A DNA stretch of 64,000 nt from NCBI GenBank assembly GCA_014706295.1, contig JACSVZ010000009.1, positions 35,958,768 to 36,022,767 of the forward strand. Direction: 5' to 3'. The stretch is from Lycocorax pyrrhopterus obiensis. Lineage: Eukaryota; Chordata; Aves; Passeriformes; Paradisaeidae. Within the stretch, counting starts at the first letter, position 1. Each line of letters starts with the position of its first letter. A model generated the notes under the pieces. That model saw only the letters and a program-made list of their open reading frames with translations, was not told the DNA's origin and did no database searches. Shown piece by piece: positions 38,801 to 50,991 of this stretch. A program made the translations under genes and the position numbers.

Positions 38801-40945
38801 CTTGCAGGAGAAGGAGCAAACAGAGCCCTGACCTTTCTGCAAGGTGCCACAGCTTCAACTTACAGGTAAGGCAACATCAGAGACAAGTGACTGCTGCTGT
38901 TTTCAAAGACTTGAGACTTAAAGGCTTGGTTAGCAAAAGATTTTCTCTCTCCTTTTTTTCAGATACTGTTTTCTGTGGGATAACAAAAAAGCTTCCAACC
39001 TAGGTGATTCTTCAAAGGACTTCAGGGAACACCTGGAGATCTTGCAAGATGCTGGACAGTAACACCAAGGCATGAAACACCTACACTGCAATAAGATCAG
39101 CTCAAACAAGATGTCCCAGCTTGGACATACAATTAAGAGTCCCATTAATTTTCTTGCATACGTGTACAAAGACTTTATGTGCTTACATGAAAACTCAGTA
39201 AATTAAAGCTAAGATGACATGAGCTACAACACAGCACTTTTCTACCTATCAGGAAAAATCAAACCAATGTTCCTGTAATTTATTTTCCCATGATTTAAAA
39301 GGGTTTCTGTACACCTTCTTTGTGAAATAAACTGAGTAATAATTCTCTCATCACAACATTTTCCAAACACTTATCACCATGCACTGCTCACAAAGAAGAA
39401 TCACTAAAACCTTTCCTCTCAAAGCAAGACAGAAGCAAAGGCTTAGTCACTTCTTCATGTAACAGAAGTTCTCTGAGCAGTTTACCAAAAAAATCAAGAT
39501 ACATTATTTCTCGAAGCAAAATAACACATTGCACTTGGAAGATGTGTGCTCTCCATACTGAATAACACCTGTTACATACCTGAAGGGGTTTCTTGAGCAA
39601 GCCAAGTCTCCCCAGGCGGTAATTACACTGATCAAATCATCCGCACACATGTTGAAAAAAGGGAAAGCAAGAAGTAAAGGTAGTTTTAATGGATCAACAG
39701 CTTCTTCTAAATTCATTCAGCACATGAAAAGAATAAACATGGAAAATTCTGGCAATACATTAAGGCAATTCTTACACCCAAACAATTTGATAATGTAACA
39801 TTGCATACCAAGCCAGTTTTTTTCATAAATAATGATCTAAACAGAATACTAGTCAATTCACCAAAAGATATCAAAGATATCCCTTTATTACAAACGATCC
39901 AAGTATCCCCCTTGAGGCTATGGCTATCAGAAAGCATTTAGTTGGCTCTCCAGCCAATAATTTTCGGATCTGTTTTATTATGAAACTGTAACACATTTTC
40001 AATAACTTTTAGCTTTGCTATACAGAGCAACACATAATTTCCCAGAACCCTTTGGAAAAACCTGACATGCGAAATGATTCTCCAGTCAACTTGTGTATTA
40101 TTAAGCTGAAAAAAAAACCCATATATCGGATCATTTGATCACTGGAGAGAATGGCAAAGTATTGGGAGCTTCAGGACAGATGGACGAACTTCAGGTCATA
40201 TAAAACACTACCAAGGCTGTATTTGAAGAAAAATGTGAAAGTTTGTGAAAGCGCCCCGGGTGAAAATACTTTGTGTTGCTAAGAAACATCATCCCTGATG
40301 ATGGATGAATTAAATTGTCTCAGTTAGCAAAGCCAACTCCAGGCATCCCTCGTTTATTAGGAGAATGTTTTCTTGTACTGGTAATTTATTTCAACAGCTA
40401 CGTACAAATAAAGAGCCCTACCTTAAAATGAAACTCAGAATTTCAAACTTGCATAATTGATGCTAGAAAACAGAACAGAGTTTACATCTTGAACAGAATT
40501 TAATAACTAACATTTAACAATGTAAACTCTAAAAATGAATATTAATACATCCAGACTATTAAGAACTTATTTTAGGATAGTCTGCAGTGAAATATACTGT
40601 TCAGCTTCCAAAATTACTCTGTGTACAATCTAGTGAAGAACAAAACTCTTCAAATATTTCTAAGTACTGAACATCATCAATATTCAGGTAATCAAATTTT
40701 AAACATCACTGAGAGAAAAGCATATTCATTTGTCACGTATTGTTATGATGACAGCAACATAAAAACTATGCATGAAAGAAATTATGCAAACCACCTGCTT
40801 TGGTCATGTGGACATTGTCTTAAATGTTTCATCCAGTTACTTTTTTAATGTCTTACTTACTGTTTCTCCTGCAGGACAGATTTGTGAACTTAGAGCAGCA
40901 TATCTTTGCTTTTCTGAAACGTTTTTCTGTTGAACTCCCACAGAT
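35820..40945. other. AT-rich non-coding sequence
   Basis: No recognised gene or repeat. A 'caaaatcatagaattcctaa' at 37,256-37,275 resembles a minus CR1 tail start but has no continuation. Confidence 0.5.
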
Positions 40946-40950
40946 CATAC

Positions 40951-41068
40951 CTGCTTTGCCTGCCGTGCACTGCGTTGAGTGAAGTCCTTTCAAAGGTACA
41001 GATGGAGCAAAGGAAGGCCACTGGCTTCTCTCTTCCCACCAGCTGCACATTGGGCCAGAGGAGCTCAC
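40951..41068 (-). other. Candidate minus-strand exon (118 nt)
   Basis: This is the best splice-bounded minus-strand segment left of the CpG island. The 3' splice site is ideal (a long pyrimidine tract ending CCCCTTTCAG) and the 5' site is strong (AAGCAG/GTATGA). Two frames are open. One contains an ATG (MCSWWEERSQW) and another reads ELLWPNVQLVGREKPVAFLC. It lies 9.4 kb downstream, in minus sense, of the CpG-island 5' splice site and could be a second, possibly untranslated, exon of that transcript. A further CCAG/GTGAGA word sits 27 nt upstream, so splice-site choice may vary. No protein family is recognised. Confidence 0.3.
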
Positions 41069-41069
41069 C

Positions 41070-44000
41070 TGAAAGGGGAAAGAAGACCAAGCACATCTCA
41101 CCTGGCACAGCCTTCAGAGCAGGACACAACAGCAGAGGAGAAGCACAGTGAGCAGGGAGCCCCAATGTACGAACAGTCCCGAGGTCAGGAAGTAGCCCCA
41201 CAACTGCTGTGCAGAGATGAGGGAAAGGGCAGAGCTTCCTTCATAACCCAGAGAGGAATATACACAATTTTATGCCACCCAGAAACCAACATAGTTGTTG
41301 CACTGAAAACAAACCAAGTGCAAAGACCCATTTTCCAAGAACACAGCTGGCAAAGGGGAGAGTCATTAAAGAAAATGAATTTTCATTTGTCTGATGCCAA
41401 GGCTTTGGGGTTTTTCTTCCTATTTACTAGATTGTGTTCTAATGGAGATTTCAAGTTAGAAGTCCCAAATTTTAGGCCTACAGAGTCCAATTTAAGGAAA
41501 AAGGTGGAAAACCCTCTATAAACTGTTCTTTGGATCACATCACAGCTTCCAAGTCAGAAATTACCACACACAGTTACATGCCAGTAATACACTCAGCTAG
41601 TCAATACACAGAGCAGCCACAGAGGCTCTTCATCCCAAATAACCCCACCACAGAGCAGAGTTACCACCGGAGAGCCTGAGGAGAAGTATTTAACAATGAT
41701 ACCAATTTGGCTGCACTAGAGGAGATGTGTTTCCTGTGGGCCTAATAAGGAGGAGCTTTACAATCTGAGCAGAAGCCTTTCAAAACCTCACAGGACATGT
41801 CTTATCTACACCACTTCTGCTTCTGGAATCCCAGAAATCCTGAAGACAGAAGGCAGATCAGACTGCAGCTTTCCTAGGCACAGATGTAGCAATCACATCT
41901 GCCTTAACTGTAAGCCACAGTCCTTGTGACTTCCCAACTCTGTCAGCATCTCTTAGCTGCTTTGGTTTTGGAAATGCCAGTGCACAGGATAAAGTGTTTC
42001 TGATCACATCAGGTGTAGTAAAACACCAACACAAAAGAAACACATCTGCAGATTATGTTCCAAGCAAGTACCAAGAAAGAAAAGGTTTTTGAAGCAGAGA
42101 GCATTTCTTCCCCTCCTCCCTTTTCTACATGTTTCACAAAATAACACTTCAAATCAGAGCTGATTGATCAAAGTTTTTTTTTAAAGTGTTGACCTAGCAG
42201 CCATGAAGAATGACCATTTGTGGGTCAGACATAGAAGTATAATTAAAGATGATTTTTACACACCACTCAAAAGAAACTGAGTCATCACTGACCCAGGAGT
42301 GCAGATCCATGTAAACATTCTCCAAGCTTTTTTCTTTTAACTCATTAAAAATTTCCTCCCTAAACACCTACAGCTACAAGACATCAGACGTAATTTGTCC
42401 AGTTTCAGGCTTCCCAGTGCAAGACTGGCACAGACAGAAAGAACCAAGACCAGCAATGGCCCCACAGACAATGAGAGAATCAGAGCACAACCCAACTATT
42501 CTGTGACTTCAGCTCCAAAGGCTGGGTCTGCAACAAAGTACAGGTTGCAGGACTCTGAATACAATAAGCTTCTTCCTCTTGGCATTTTCAGTGCAGGATT
42601 ATTTAATGTTTTCATTTATTACTTGGATGATGAACAATACAGTTGCAAAATTTGGTAGTTACCTGGGAAATGCTGCAAGCATTCTGGGAAACAATTAGAA
42701 CTGAGAAAAGTGGGACTAAGGGATTAACAGTAGAAGTGAAACAGGGGTTTCAATACTGAACTGAATGCCAAAATTGAAAAAAAATCCATTTAATAATAAT
42801 AATGATAGGAGCATCATATGCAAAAGATGGTACGATTCATTCTGTGTGTCACTGATACTAAGGCTGTAGACTACGTTCAGCTCTCAATACAGATAGGGGA
42901 AACAAGAGCTCAGAAGAAAACCTAAGCAATCTGGGAGAGCTACACAGTGAGTACAAAAAAAAAGAAAAAAGGTTAAGAAAGAGGAGACAGACTTCAAAAT
43001 AGATTAACAGCAGTTACAAGAATCATGCTCCACTACTGCAATATCCACAGCAGGAAAAAAAAAAACCAACCCAACCCAAGAAGCTTAACAGGTTAGGAAA
43101 AAAATTAGAATAGTATTAGAGGACATATGCTACCTCTAGGGATAGTTAAACAAGGGATTAGGTTATGGAGGGGTTACACAAATCTCCACTGATTATTTTT
43201 AAGACCAAGGAAGAAGAACATGTCAGGAATGGCCTGTACATCTCTCTCTGGCTTGACACCGAACTACATGCTCACACATACAGTACAGGGCCTCAGCACA
43301 GAGCGATGACCTCCAGAGATCCCCGTTTTCTTTCCTAAACTTAAAGGCTGCACAAGTTTAGGCTCCTGCCAGGCGACTCAGCAGGTGACCTGACTGCTCC
43401 TTAGAGCTCCAAGCAGGCTTTTGATATCTCTCTTTTTTAAATAGCGCAGGCAGGCTGTGATTGACAATTTTCTCTCACATGAAGCATGCTACCTTAAATG
43501 TGGAGTACTCGGAATGATCCGCCAGGGAAATAAAGTCAAAGTACAGAGAAGGCAACAGCAACTGAACCCAGGAATCCAGTCCTGGGAAGGAAATCACAAC
43601 TGCCAAATCGGGCAAGGATGAACATCCCATTGGCACCTAGAAATACAGACAGTTATATTTTCTTTTCTAGCACCTCCAATAAATAAGCCTTAATAAAAAG
43701 AAGTATTTAACAAAGTACTTAGAGAAATAAGGAGGGAAGTTTTGACGTTCCTAAGCTTATTTTCACAGCAGTATGAAAGGAAATGAGGTAGAGTCAGAGC
43801 TAATTCTCCTTATATAATTTCACATGGAATGATTAGTTCTGCCCCAACAGTAACAGCTTTCCAGAGGGTCCTACTTGTCACCAAGATTGCATACAGATGC
43901 TCTAAGTGTAGCTTCCCTATCCTCCACTGACAACCAACTTAAAAGGCCAATATAATATTCATTTTACTATAGAATGAAACTCACAGCATGAACAGTAAAA

Positions 44001-47000
44001 TAATGTCAGAGCTACCATGAAACTGCAGTCGCACGTTGGGGGCTGTGACTTTTAAAAGTTTAATCACGAAATAGATTCACGGAGAAGAACGCGCAAGAGC
44101 AGCTTTGTGCTTCAGCAACATCCCATGGTCACTAAGGCTGTCCAAGAGCTGTGGCTGGACAAGGAGAGGGCAAAGGCAGAGGAGCATTCGTGTCACATGC
44201 CCTGTGGAATATTTCCCTTTAGAAGGCAGGTTTCAATCATTACTGTGTTAATGCCCCCCTCTCTTAAGCCTGATTAGGACAGACATTCCACATGCTGAAG
44301 GTGGTGGAATTCCTCAGTCACCTGGGTCGCTTCTGGGTGAAATACCAATTACTAGTAATTTATCACAACAAGGCCTACAAAAGAAAGCCCTAAAAGACAC
44401 CCCTCAGCCCAATGGTGAACGTATCACACAGATAATCCTAAAACTCTTCGCAAAAAAAAAAAAAAACTTGTAATAGGTATTAGTACTCTTATAAAGCACT
44501 GCAGTGCTTTGTGTTTAATCCTTGAATAGACACTGGTAGAAAAGCCATACTCAATTCAAAAATTTCTACTGCAAATTCCAGCTCAGCTACTACTCCTGGT
44601 TTTTAAAGGATATATACATTTCAAATATACGTAATAGTAAATTTAACTATCAATGAAAAATTTAAATCACATGCCAAAACAGCAAGGAAAATAATAGCAT
44701 ACGAACTTTAAATGTGTGTATTTTGCAGTTTTTAGCACAACCATTTGTTTTACAAAAGACCTACAGATTAAATACAAAGTACACTATTAGTTTTAGGCAC
44801 AAGAACAACCATTTTTTATGCCTTGCCAGAAATAATGACTAATTAGGCCAGCACCACCCTGCAGTCATTTCCATAAATCTTGCCTTTACATTTAAATCAC
44901 AACAAGAAGAAAACTGACTTAACAACAACAAGAGCATATTTCTCATTAAAGTTTTCTTAAAGCAAGATCAGGACAAGAAATTATTCAGTAAAGTCAACAA
45001 GCTGATGTTATTGTTTATTTGGAGAACTTTAACTCAGACCAAACACAAGTTGCACTCAGAAATTTGCTGTATTAAACTGCAATCCTGCAGCCAGACAGGG
45101 AAAACTTTCACCTGGGAAATAACAAAACACAGAATTTCACAGGATTTTGATGGATTTCTTATTTTGCAAAGTCATCTCACAGCATATTCCTTGTGTAAAC
45201 CTTGAAAAGAGCCAGAACATAAAAGATGCAATATGTTCAACTACTTGTTGAATTTTTGTTTCCTGGCATATTTGTATGCAAAGTAAATATTAAAGCAGAA
45301 AGATACATAGGAAATACAATTCAGATGAAATGAGGAGCTGTACTTCAATTAAGATTTTTGTTCTAAAATTATGGCACTTCTGAGAAATCACTTGTTTAAT
45401 TATATATACAGTGGGCAAGACACTTATAAAAACACCTTATTTTCACAGTGCAACAGAGATTTTATTTCTATTTTATTTACAAAGGTGTCACCTGGTAAAT
45501 AAACACCCATAAAACAGAGTCAAGATTTATATAGTCACATACTCCACAATAAAGTTATTAACACACAACTCTGAGGTTAGCTTTTTTCCCTTCCCCAAAA
45601 ACTGATTGGAAAGAACAGGAAAAAGGGGATATTTTTCTAAGAGGTGGTCTGGAAATGGAGCTAAGTCACACCACCACCGCTCTGGCTAATCATCCATTCT
45701 GAGTTTTAAGCATTTCCAAACATTTCCTTTTGCATGTACGCACAAAGCTTTGTGATATTCTGGAAGTTCTTCCACACAATGGCTTAACAACAGGTCTGTT
45801 TCTAATATGTACATTTTATTAGGCTTTAGGAGGATTAACCAAAATTCTCAATTCTTGAGGAAAATAAGGCATGGCAACAGCAAGGTCTTCAGCCTTCATT
45901 CCAACATGCTTGACCGCTGAATCCTGCCAGGGTGAGTCATGCCCAACATGCGACATGGATCCCATCCCAAGAAGGAATAAAACACTGCATCATATTAAAT
46001 CTGCATCCCATTACTTAGGCGTGAACTCGAAGGGTGTGTTTTTATCTCAATGACAGCTTCTAAAAACGACTGTGAAAGAAATCTTGCACTCTGGATGGTG
46101 TTTTATCCTTCAAGACCATGACCACCACACATCTGCTGTTGCCAGAGGCATGGCCAAAGTGACCTTCTTCAGAACCACTGTTGCACATCCAAGGAGAAAA
46201 CATTCTCATGGCATTTAGGGCAATTTCATACTTGTAACATTGAGCATCAGTAATACAGACAACCTGCTGCACAACAGGCACTGACTGCCCAAAAATAATC
46301 TTGGAACAAAACTGGAAAACAGCATGTGAAGACACACCGGTCACACAACACATTGTTGTAGTGCCACAATACATACAGATGTTTTCAGATGCAAAACTAA
46401 CTAAATTCCCCTTTTTTTGGTCACCCTAACATTAATTTTTTTACAACAATTCAGCAAAACTACAATTCAGCAAATTACATATGTAATAAATTTTGCACGT
46501 TTGATTATATGCAATATATAAAACACATAACACAAATATTTAAATCAAAGTTGCTTATACAAGATAGACTTACTTCGGGATTTATGCATCACAACTGCTT
46601 GTGTTCTGTGTTTTGACCCTACAAAAATAATTATGGGGGGGGAAAAAACAAACCACACTTTGTGCCTGGTCTTGCCTGTTTTCCTCCAACTTCTGCATTT
46701 CATCATTAATGTTACATACTTCACTGTTAATTTTAGACATTCCTCCCATTCTCATTTGGACATCAAAGAGCGACTCATACCCAAAATACCAGCAATCTGA
46801 AATACTGGCTTCCCTACGTATTGTCATCTATAACTTGAAAAGATCTTTGATTTCTTGCCTACAGGAAATACTGCCGATCAAAAATAAAGCATATACATGC
46901 TCCCATGAATTCCTATAGATGGGGTCCAGGATTTAGGAAAACAGACTGGAGACATGGTTTTCAGATTTACATTTCCTACTCTGCCTGGTGCTTCACACAT

Positions 47001-47570
47001 TTATTTTTACTTTCACATCTGACATGCAGCAATATGGCCAGCTAAGGTGTACATTTAAGACATCCTTTGATATAAATCCATGGAGAAGTGAAATTCACAC
47101 CAGGTTCTGTGTCCTTGCAGCACTCAGGCCCCACTTCCCCATCGATAACTGCTCTGCTTACGGATGGCTGGGGCAGCCCAAGGCTGGCTCTCCACAGCTC
47201 CTTGTTAACAATTCTGCCACCAAAGATTAAAGCGATTTTCCTGCTTTACAAACTTGGTAGAGAACATTTCTCACATACAAATGGCAAAAAAAGAAAAACC
47301 ATGGTAGCCAGCTATTTTTTTTTTTTCTGAAATGCATGCCGCATGAGCTCCTACCAGCCTTGAGCGTATATTTAGAGTTTGCTCCTCACTTTTGCAATTT
47401 TTTTAAATTAAAAATAATAGCGAGTTATACAACTAATTCCAAACAATGAGAGACTCCGTTCAAGTCAGCAAATCATTTGCTTTGGTTTTGTTACTACTCC
47501 CACTACACAACAGCTCCTGTCTCGAGCAGTAGAATAGTCAAGATTAAGATGTAGTTATTTAAACCAGCAT
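41070..47570. other. AT-rich non-coding sequence
   Basis: No recognised gene. It includes the end of a 180-codon plus-strand open frame (40,979-41,521), without recognisable domains, and an 18-bp perfect palindrome at 44,493-44,510. No CR1 copy is visible. Confidence 0.5.
44493..44510. repeat. 18-bp perfect palindrome
   Basis: AAAGCACTGCAGTGCTTT is its own reverse complement over all 18 bases. The centre is a PstI-type CTGCAG. It is not part of a CR1 element. Confidence 0.9.
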
Positions 47571-47577
47571 TACAGAA

Positions 47578-47710
47578 TAAAATCATTAAACAGTTCGGGT
47601 TGGAAGGAAACTTAAAGATCATTTCACTCCAACTCCCTGCCATGGGCAGAGACACCTTCCACTAGACCAGGTTGCTCCAAGCCCTATCCAGCCCAGCCTT
47701 GAACACTTAC
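47578..47710 (-). mobile_element. CR1 LINE, 3' fragment
   Basis: Reverse-oriented copy from 'aaaatcattaaacagttcgg' through 'ccatgggcagagacaccttc' and 'actagaccaggttgctccaa' to 'agccttgaacacttacc'. 5'-truncated to about 130 bp. Confidence 0.92.
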
Positions 47711-47714
47711 CACT

Positions 47715-49975
47715 ACTACAACTAAGAATAACACACATACCACTAAAAATCAAACCTCAAAACATATTTTCAGTGTATTTCCCTACAACAGAACACAATT
47801 CTGTTCAGGCAGGAACGTATACGTTACACATGCAAACCCAATTTTTATAGAAACAGCAGTTATCACATTTATTTAACCAGGTAACACCTCGAGTCTATGG
47901 ACAAGACTTCCTCATCGCAACTGGAAGAGATAATTCAAGACAAAATTCCACATTAAATATTTGCTCAACAGCTGCAGGAGAGATGCTTTACCACCACAGC
48001 TCTCCCAACCTGGACTTTATGGGATCGTTTTGGATAAAAGTATTCTGATCTTGTGAAGCCAAACAATGAGATGCGTATATATTTCATTTCTCTTCTATGA
48101 ATTAGATTCCAGCTTACAGACAGTAAGGAATTTAAATGCAGCAAATGGTTCTAGAACTACTGCCCTTCTCTATGTCAGGAAGTGCTCGGTGTTATCACAG
48201 CTTCCAACAGCCATTCGGGTTTTGCACAAGGAGCTGATTCCAGGAACTCCCAGTGAAGGAAAGTACACTAAAAAAGTGCTGCTTTGATGATCAAATCATC
48301 TATTTAAACACTTTCACCAGTGCAGGACATTGGTCAGAGACCACAAACCTTCACTGTTCTGACCAAAATAGAAAGTAACAAAGTCAATGCTGGAAATTGG
48401 GACAGAGGCCTAAAATGCTCAAGGCATGTGGCTCTGAGCTATGGGCTCAAAGCACTTTGCAGTCATAGGGCATAGAAAACATTTACAAAAAGGTAAACCA
48501 GAAACTTTTTGTTTTCATAGTCTCAAATTTTATTGAGCAGAAATGTTTGAGGATAGTTTATTGCTTTTACCGGCCACTCCACAATGGGCCTCCAGCCAGC
48601 TAGGTCTTTAAAATATGTCTATATCTTTGGTTTTAAAACAACATTAAGGAAGTTGTATAACTTTTACACTGGCGTCTGGGTGACTTAGCAGCAAAAGCGA
48701 CAGGTTTCAGCTGTAACACAGGCACTTTGCAAGCTACAAGGCACCACTTTTCCAACAGCACCTGTTGCACTTGGTATCGGTCCTAATGCAGGCAAGAGAT
48801 CCACAAGGGTTAATTAACAGGCGTTTAACTCAGGGCAAATCCCAGGAGACTGACATTCAGGTGTACCAGTAATCAAACTCTGCATTTTATCAGCTGAGGG
48901 AAGAAGTTGGTGCTCCGTTTGTAAAGTACCAACACCGTGAGCTGAGCAGAGTTTTCTTCCTAGGTTCCACCGGCACTATCAATGATTAAAGGGGGAAATT
49001 GACCAGAAAGTCTGTAAACAAGTCAATTACAAAATATACTTGCATATTGCTACATTTGTAAACACCAAGGTGTTTACACTACATTGAGAATAACCTTCAC
49101 TTTATACGTACAAATCCCAAATAAAAGCACTGATTTAAAATCCAACATGCCCTTAACTGATTTGTACAACCTGGATTCATAGCATTTAAACTGACTACAG
49201 TACACCTGAACTTTCAAGAAGGGGAAAAAAGGATGAGGCAAGAATACACTCTACATTAGGCCTTGAAAGCCTCAAATAAAATTCAAAATTGTACTTTGTA
49301 TAGAGGCTCTTTACATAAAAACCCTGTCATGGTTAAGATTTAAGGTTAACCAGGTTAATAGAGTCCAATAAAATAGCTCTATTGAATTATGCCAAGCCAT
49401 TGTTATAACCCACACTAAAATCTGCTACCTGACTATTGGGCTCAACTCTGAACCATAAATTAAGCTTCAAACTCTTTCCTACACATCTTTAAAAAAAAAC
49501 CAAAGCATATGCTTTTACACCTTTAAAGGGTTTCTCTCCTCCAGTCTGCTACTCCAGTCACCACCGTCATGTGTTAAAAGATTTGTGCAGAACTGCCAAG
49601 TCCCATTCATCCCAGACACACTTTCCCAAAGTTGGGATGTGTTTACAAAGTATATTTAAGCAGCTCCTCTGCTGCAAAGTGCTCTGTTCCACGGCATTCT
49701 TAGAACAATAAAACCAATATCCTAAAATACACACGTTTTGTAAAACTAGTATTTTTAATGGTTTTGTTTTTCTTCTTCTATAAAGCTTGACGGAATGCCA
49801 AAACTAAGGGTGCAATTTCTCCAGACAGCTTCACCATCAGAACTGTTTATATGTATAAACATTTTAATTTTGATGCTCGGAATCAAACTGGGCTCAGATT
49901 TCACCGCTCCCTTTAACTGCTCACAAAAAGCAGCCCCTGCCCTGTACACCTTGTATGTCAAAACAAAAGGGCAAC
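47715..49975. other. AT-rich non-coding flank of the CpG island
   Basis: No recognised gene or repeat. GC content rises sharply only at about 49,980. If the minus-strand transcript is real, this is the start of its first intron. Confidence 0.5.
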
Positions 49976-50174
49976 AGAACACCGTCTGTACGAAACACCC
50001 TCCCCACGAGCCCTCCGAACGCCCGGGCCCCGGCGGCGGCTGCGGCGCGGTTCCCCCGCGGGCCCAGGCTGGGCCAGGCCGCGCTGCCCGCCCGCCGCAG
50101 GGCCCGCACGGCCCCGGGAAGGAGCCGGGGCAGCCGCTGCCCGCGCTCCGGGCCCCGCCAGCGCCGGCAGCCAT
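49755..50174 (-). CDS. Hypothetical 139-aa open frame starting in the CpG island
   Basis: Minus-strand frame from an ATG at 50,174-50,172 in a strong context (AACATGG: A at -3, G at +4) to a stop at 49,755. The first ~55 residues are Gly/Ala/Pro/Arg-rich (MAAGAGGARSAG...), as expected for any GC-rich first exon. The remainder lies outside the island, contains FVQTVFCCPFVLTYKVY and is not recognisable. Weak internal 5' splice sites (ACAAG/GTGTAC, AGCG/GTGAAA) could end a first coding exon before the stop. The ATG overlaps a YY1-like motif, a common arrangement at vertebrate CpG-island starts. The stronger 5' splice site at 50,488 would remove this ATG in transcripts that start further upstream. 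An artefact of GC-rich sequence is quite possible; a 345-codon frame on the other strand also covers it. Confidence 0.2.
   Translation of the reverse strand: MAAGAGGARSAGSGCPGSFPGPCGPCGGRAARPGPAWARGGTAPQPPPGPGRSEGSWGGCFVQTVFCCPFVLTYKVYRAGAAFCEQLKGAVKSEPSLIPSIKIKMFIHINSSDGEAVWRNCTLSFGIPSSFIEEEKQNH
50066..50077. other. GC-rich core of the CpG island, no discrete motif
   Basis: Inspected as part of the island's left half: G/C runs only, with no TATA, CCAAT or NRF1-type element seen here. Confidence 0.3.
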
Positions 50175-50177
50175 GTT
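50166..50177 (-). promoter_or_regulatory. YY1-like motif over a start codon
   Basis: The minus strand reads AACATGGCTGCC, one mismatch from the YY1 element AANATGGCGGC. In many vertebrate CpG-island genes this element lies just downstream of the transcription start, oriented with the gene and overlapping the initiating ATG. Here its orientation implies minus-strand transcription starting shortly right of 50,177. Confidence 0.45.
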
Positions 50178-50488
50178 AGAGCGGCGGGAGGCGGAACCGC
50201 GGCTCCCCGGGGAGCGGCCCCTGCCCGCCCGCGGCGCTCGGGCCACGGCGGGGCCGGGCTCCCCCGCCCAGCCGCGGGCCCGTGCTCGGCGCGGCCGCAG
50301 GTGTCGCGAGCCGCGGCGGGCGGAGCCGGCTCCCCTGGCTCCCCTCGCCCAGCGCGGCGGAGCTCGCCCGGAGCCCCCTCTCCGCCGCCGGCCCTGCTGC
50401 CGAGTGCCCGCCCCGCTGACCCCTTCCCTCCCTCCCTCCCGGCTGGCGCGGGCGGCCCCGCTCCTCACCCCACCCCAAGGGCGCTCAC

Positions 50489-50720
50489 CTCCTCCTCCTC
50501 CTCCTCTTCCTCCTCACTCCCTCCTGGAGACCGTCGGCACCGACGCGCCGGCGTCCCGGCCCCTCCCTCAGCTCAGCGCCGGCCCCCCCTTCCGCCCCGC
50601 CGCCCGGGGACCCTCCCTGCCCGCGGGGACAGCGGGACGGGCCCCGGGGGCTCCGCCGGGGACAGCTCGGCTGCCGCTGCGGGGCACGGGGAGGAGGAAC
50701 CCCGAGCGAAGTGATGGAGC
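50489..50720 (-). other. Probable 5' non-coding first exon (minus strand)
   Basis: A near-consensus 5' splice site, GAG/GTGAGCG, occurs on the minus strand with the last exonic base at 50,489. The sequence to its right, up to about 50,760, has no minus-strand ATG, so the exon would be 5' untranslated. It ends in a (GAG)n run. The transcription start cannot be set from sequence, so the right boundary is nominal. The transcript would run left through the AT-rich half of the window as a long first intron. Confidence 0.45.
50491..50517. repeat. Short (CCT)n / (GAG)n run
   Basis: Imperfect trinucleotide run on the plus strand immediately beside the minus-strand 5' splice site. It could affect splicing or be polymorphic. 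Confidence 0.85.
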
Positions 50721-50991
50721 GGGAAACAGACCGTGCGAGGAAAGCGATGAAGCCCCTCTGCTAGAGTTTTGGGAGGAGGGAGGGGTGGGAGGAATAAATA
50801 ACAAGGAGTTATGCACCAGGTGGGCTAAATAAAAGCAATTAGAAAGAAGATGGTTTTCTGTGAGAAGCAGCTGAAAAGAGTGACAATCGGGGCTGTTGCC
50901 AGTTAGATGTGAGTAGGAGGTGTGTGGTTTTTTCCCTATCTCAAGCCTTTTCAGGTGGTGCAGCTCCTGGGAGAGGCTGAGCAGGTGTTAC

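Larger units (their letters stand above)
49980..50750. promoter_or_regulatory. CpG island, probable (bidirectional) promoter
   Basis: About 770 bp of very GC-rich sequence with frequent CpG, bounded sharply by AT-rich, CpG-poor DNA. It holds several GC-box-like words (ccgcccc and gggcgg, for example near 50,315 and 50,594) and no TATA box at an obvious position. This is the pattern of a housekeeping or developmental promoter. Splice-donor words point out of it in both directions (minus at 50,489/50,488, plus at 50,819/50,820), so divergent transcription is plausible. It is the only such island in the window. Confidence 0.9.

Noticed and set aside
40979..41521. 180-codon plus-strand open frame
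   Set aside because: No recognisable domain. It overlaps the better-supported minus-strand splice segment, and no promoter or splice evidence supports a plus gene.
46060..46374. 104-codon Cys-rich minus-strand frame
   Set aside because: No flanking splice signals, promoter or family resemblance were seen. The length is compatible with chance.
49795..50832. 345-codon plus-strand open frame through the CpG island
   Set aside because: Its composition is Pro/Arg/Ala-rich, as produced by translating any GC-rich DNA, and long frames are open on the opposite strand too. No domain is visible. Kept only as context for the candidate plus-strand transcript.
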